Assembly: GCA_014730295.1 (NCBI GenBank)
Contig: WJIN01000325.1
Span: 1 to 6,304 of the forward strand
DNA length: 6,304 nucleotides
Direction: 5' to 3'
Source: Promethearchaeota archaeon
GTDB taxonomy: Archaea > Asgardarchaeota > Lokiarchaeia > Sigynarchaeales > SOKP01
Below the pieces are notes generated by a model. That model was not told the origin of the DNA. It saw only the letters and a list, made by a program, of their open reading frames with translations, and ran no database searches. The translations under genes were made by a program, and so were the position numbers. This document shows positions 4,582 through 6,304 of this stretch, one piece after another; the first letter of the stretch is position 1; each line of letters opens with the position of its first letter.

Positions 4582-5808
4582 TCAACAATTTTTTAAATAA
4601 GAAAAAGCTAGTTCTCTCACATCCACATCCGTATCTTCTAGAAATCTAAGCAACATTTCTTTTACGGCTTCAGACTTTTCAAATTGAGACAAGGCATTCA
4701 CCACATGATACCTAACAATCCAATTCGAATCATCAATAAGCGCTTTTAATGCTTCCAAAACTGGCTCGGTATTAATATGTGCGAGGATCTTAATTGAAAT
4801 TATACGAATTTCTGGATCAGAGTGAGTTAAATCCTCTATTAATGAGCTAATTAATTGTTCTTTCTTAACGTCCTCCATTAAATTAAACATTCGCTCAATC
4901 AAATACATCTGAGAATACAAATCTGAAGGATTATAAGATAAACTTTTGCGAGAATTCTTATTCGTTATGTATTTTTTCCCTTTCGCCTCCTCTGTTAATT
5001 TTTTACTCAAGGAGTGGTTTTCTTGCTTTAGGGATTTATTGATTTCTTCCATTTTTTTCAATTTAATTTTTGAACTTTCCAATTCCTCTTCTAAATATTC
5101 TAATTTCTCTTTGTACGATTGAATTTTATCAGGAAATAACGTTTCTGTATGAAACCGAGGTTTAGTTTCCGAAGTAAGTCTATCTAATTCATTTTGTAAA
5201 TAATCTATTTGTGCATTTAAATTTTCATTTTGATTTTCTAATTGCTTAATCCTACTATTGGCTTCATCTAATTCAATCGATAATTCTTTATTAAGGTCAT
5301 TTTCTTCTAATTCCAAGATTTTCGAATTTAAAGCATCGATCTCTGTTGAATATTTTAAATTAGTTTCGGTTAATTCTTCAATTATTTTCTGAGCATTTTG
5401 GTATTTTTCTTTTGGGACCTTATTTGATAAATGTATGTTAAGATCTTCCAGTTCAGAGTTTAAACTCACAATACATTCATTTAAATCTTCGATTTCCTCG
5501 TTTTTATATATGAATTTTTTTTGGTATTCAAATAATTCATCCTCTACCTTTTCTAATTGGAATTCTTTCCTCTCAATTTCCTCTCTTTGTTTTTGGACTA
5601 ACTCTTTTAAAACTTTCACATCTTCTGGGATCGAATCTTGGTGTACTTCATTTTTCGCTTGGTCTTCAATAATTGCTTTTTGTTCCCTAATTGTAAATTT
5701 CAATCGTTTGATTTCTTCCTTTAGAAATTGTATCGTTTGCTCCATTTGAGCATGTGAGGAATTCTCTTTTTCCACCTCATCTATTAAATCCTTGATATTA
5801 TCATTCAT
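4582..5808 (-). CDS. long coiled-coil protein with C-terminal HEAT repeats
   Basis: The 408-residue cytoplasmic protein has no signal or membrane segment. Residues 5-52, 62-129, 133-215 and 228-276 are Glu/Lys/Leu-rich heptad-bearing coiled coils, with breaks near Pro61, VPK (131-133) and Pro217/Pro226. After a Ser/Asn-rich linker (277-297), residues 299-408 form about three HEAT-like helical repeats: roughly 317-345, 347-376 and 378-407, each with a DP/DSN/DTD turn followed by a V/I-R helix (DPEIRIISIKILAHI, DSNWIVRYHVVNAL, DTDVDVRELAFSYL). Such repeats bind proteins; with a rod attached this suggests a scaffold, tether or cytoskeleton-like protein, but no specific function is known. Coiled-coil similarity to SMC or myosin rods would be compositional only: no ATPase motif is present. 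The start ATG 5808 has only a weak purine-rich site before it. It ends in TGA, which is also the Sec codon in vhuU. Confidence 0.85.
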   Translation of the reverse strand: MNDNIKDLIDEVEKENSSHAQMEQTIQFLKEEIKRLKFTIREQKAIIEDQAKNEVHQDSIPEDVKVLKELVQKQREEIERKEFQLEKVEDELFEYQKKFIYKNEEIEDLNECIVSLNSELEDLNIHLSNKVPKEKYQNAQKIIEELTETNLKYSTEIDALNSKILELEENDLNKELSIELDEANSRIKQLENQNENLNAQIDYLQNELDRLTSETKPRFHTETLFPDKIQSYKEKLEYLEEELESSKIKLKKMEEINKSLKQENHSLSKKLTEEAKGKKYITNKNSRKSLSYNPSDLYSQMYLIERMFNLMEDVKKEQLISSLIEDLTHSDPEIRIISIKILAHINTEPVLEALKALIDDSNWIVRYHVVNALSQFEKSEAVKEMLLRFLEDTDVDVRELAFSYLKNC

Positions 5809-5911
5809 ATTCTCTTCTACGTACTCTAATCAGTTTTAATTTAAGATGCCTATGATTTAATAAAATTTAGATTTAAAAAATGTTCACAATTTACCATCCC
5901 CCTTTAAACTG

Positions 5912-5932
5912 AAAAATATTAGAAAATAAAAA
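5912..5932 (-). terminator. T-rich terminator of the cyclophilin gene
   Basis: On the minus strand, T tracts of three to five bases follow about a dozen bases after the cyclophilin stop at 5945, without a preceding hairpin. It lies in the 136-base gap upstream of the coiled-coil gene, which also contains AT-rich promoter-like sequence near 5855-5866. Confidence 0.45.
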
Positions 5933-5944
5933 GTTGAGCAAAAG

Positions 5945-6304
5945 TTAAAGAATTTGAATTTCTTTGATTTTGTCTCCTTGTTCAATAGAATCTACGATAT
6001 CTTGGTCTTTTTGACTTTTGATTTCTCCAAAAATAGTATGTTTGTCATTAAGCCATGGAGTTGGGACATGAGTAATGAAAAATTGGCTGCCATTTGTATT
6101 AGGACCAGCATTCGCCATTGCCAAAATTCCGGGTTTATCAAATTTTTTTCCACCTTGAAACTCATCTTCAAAAGGGTAAGATATTTGTTCTCCTTGATAG
6201 GGAAATGATTCGATCCCCTCATTTCGAGGCCCGCCTCTTCCTGTACCTGTGGGATCTCCTCCCTGGATCATAAAATCATCAATTACTCGATGAAAGGTGA
6301 TTCC
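5945..6304 (-). CDS. cyclophilin-type peptidyl-prolyl cis-trans isomerase, N-terminus outside window
   Basis: The frame is open to the right edge, giving 119 residues; the first Met inside the window (6271) is internal, because [18 protein letters not shown] continues upstream of it. Cyclophilin active-site blocks are all present: [21 protein letters not shown] (catalytic Arg, then FMxQ), [18 protein letters not shown], and [12 protein letters not shown] with the Trp that in other cyclophilins contacts cyclosporin A. The end IKEIQIL is the normal C-terminal strand. The family speeds cis-trans isomerisation of Xaa-Pro bonds and assists protein folding. The insert [22 protein letters not shown] resembles that of compact single-domain prokaryotic and PPIL1-like cyclophilins. 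Roughly 30-50 N-terminal residues are missing, so a signal peptide or extra domain cannot be judged. Confidence 0.95.
   Translation of the reverse strand, partial: GITFHRVIDDFMIQGGDPTGTGRGGPRNEGIESFPYQGEQISYPFEDEFQGGKKFDKPGILAMANAGPNTNGSQFFITHVPTPWLNDKHTIFGEIKSQKDQDIVDSIEQGDKIKEIQIL

Noticed and set aside
4541..4584. The coiled-coil/HEAT gene ends in TGA after LKNC, with an inverted repeat downstream: another Sec codon with SECIS?
   Set aside because: Read-through would add only about eight residues with no redox motif. The hairpin has a five-base loop and no ATGA/GA core on the correct sides, so an ordinary stop is the better reading.
5435..5749. Plus-strand Ser/Phe-rich open frame of 104 codons opposite the coiled-coil gene
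   Set aside because: The Ser/Phe-rich composition is the expected antisense of Glu/Lys/Leu coiled-coil codons; no start signals are seen.
1..6304. CRISPR arrays, tRNAs, insertion sequences or a defence island
   Set aside because: No direct-repeat arrays, cloverleaf sequences, transposase motifs or terminal repeats were found on reading both strands by eye.

Overview
This is an AT-rich archaeal window. Archaeal signs are Shine-Dalgarno matches to the 16S tail (GTGATC, AGGTGA), TATA-type boxes, poly-T terminators, and HdrB/HdrC, HypC and CooC proteins. The most informative feature is a gene of about 50 codons near the left edge that reads through an in-frame UGA at the nickel-ligand position of a [NiFe] hydrogenase. 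It is followed by a 3' RNA fold resembling a selenocysteine insertion element. A split selenoprotein hydrogenase, a eukaryote-like SECIS core, HdrBC, a cyclophilin and a long coiled-coil/HEAT protein together point to a Lokiarchaeota-type Asgard archaeon. This is inference: the window contains no rRNA or taxonomic marker.

Layout. Bases 1-1785 (+) look like one operon: the C-terminal tail of the hydrogenase large-subunit main chain (vhuA-like), then vhuU (129-281, Sec codon 195-197) with the SECIS candidate at 267-339, then hdrC and hdrB. A poly-T tract follows. Bases 2050-2856 (+) hold an unrecognised 268-residue protein with a possible HEPN-like C-terminal helix. hypC (2956-3204, +) and cooC (3199-4008, -) converge and overlap by six bases. 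On the minus strand there follow an 89-residue small protein (4216-4485), a 408-residue coiled-coil plus HEAT-repeat protein (4582-5808), and a cyclophilin whose N-terminus lies beyond the right edge (5945-6304).

How the genes fit together. VhuA and VhuU together would form the catalytic subunit of a group 3c, F420-non-reducing type [NiFeSe] hydrogenase. That enzyme passes electrons from H2 to HdrA(BC), the flavin-based bifurcating complex. Here HdrC is the electron-transfer subunit and HdrB the disulfide-reducing subunit; hdrA is not in the window. HypC is a maturation chaperone for [NiFe] hydrogenase large subunits, and CooC is a nickel-insertion ATPase for CO dehydrogenase, so the middle of the window is also about nickel enzyme assembly. 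The right-hand minus-strand genes show no metabolic link to the rest. Genes inside the operon have good Shine-Dalgarno sites, while the stand-alone genes mostly lack them.
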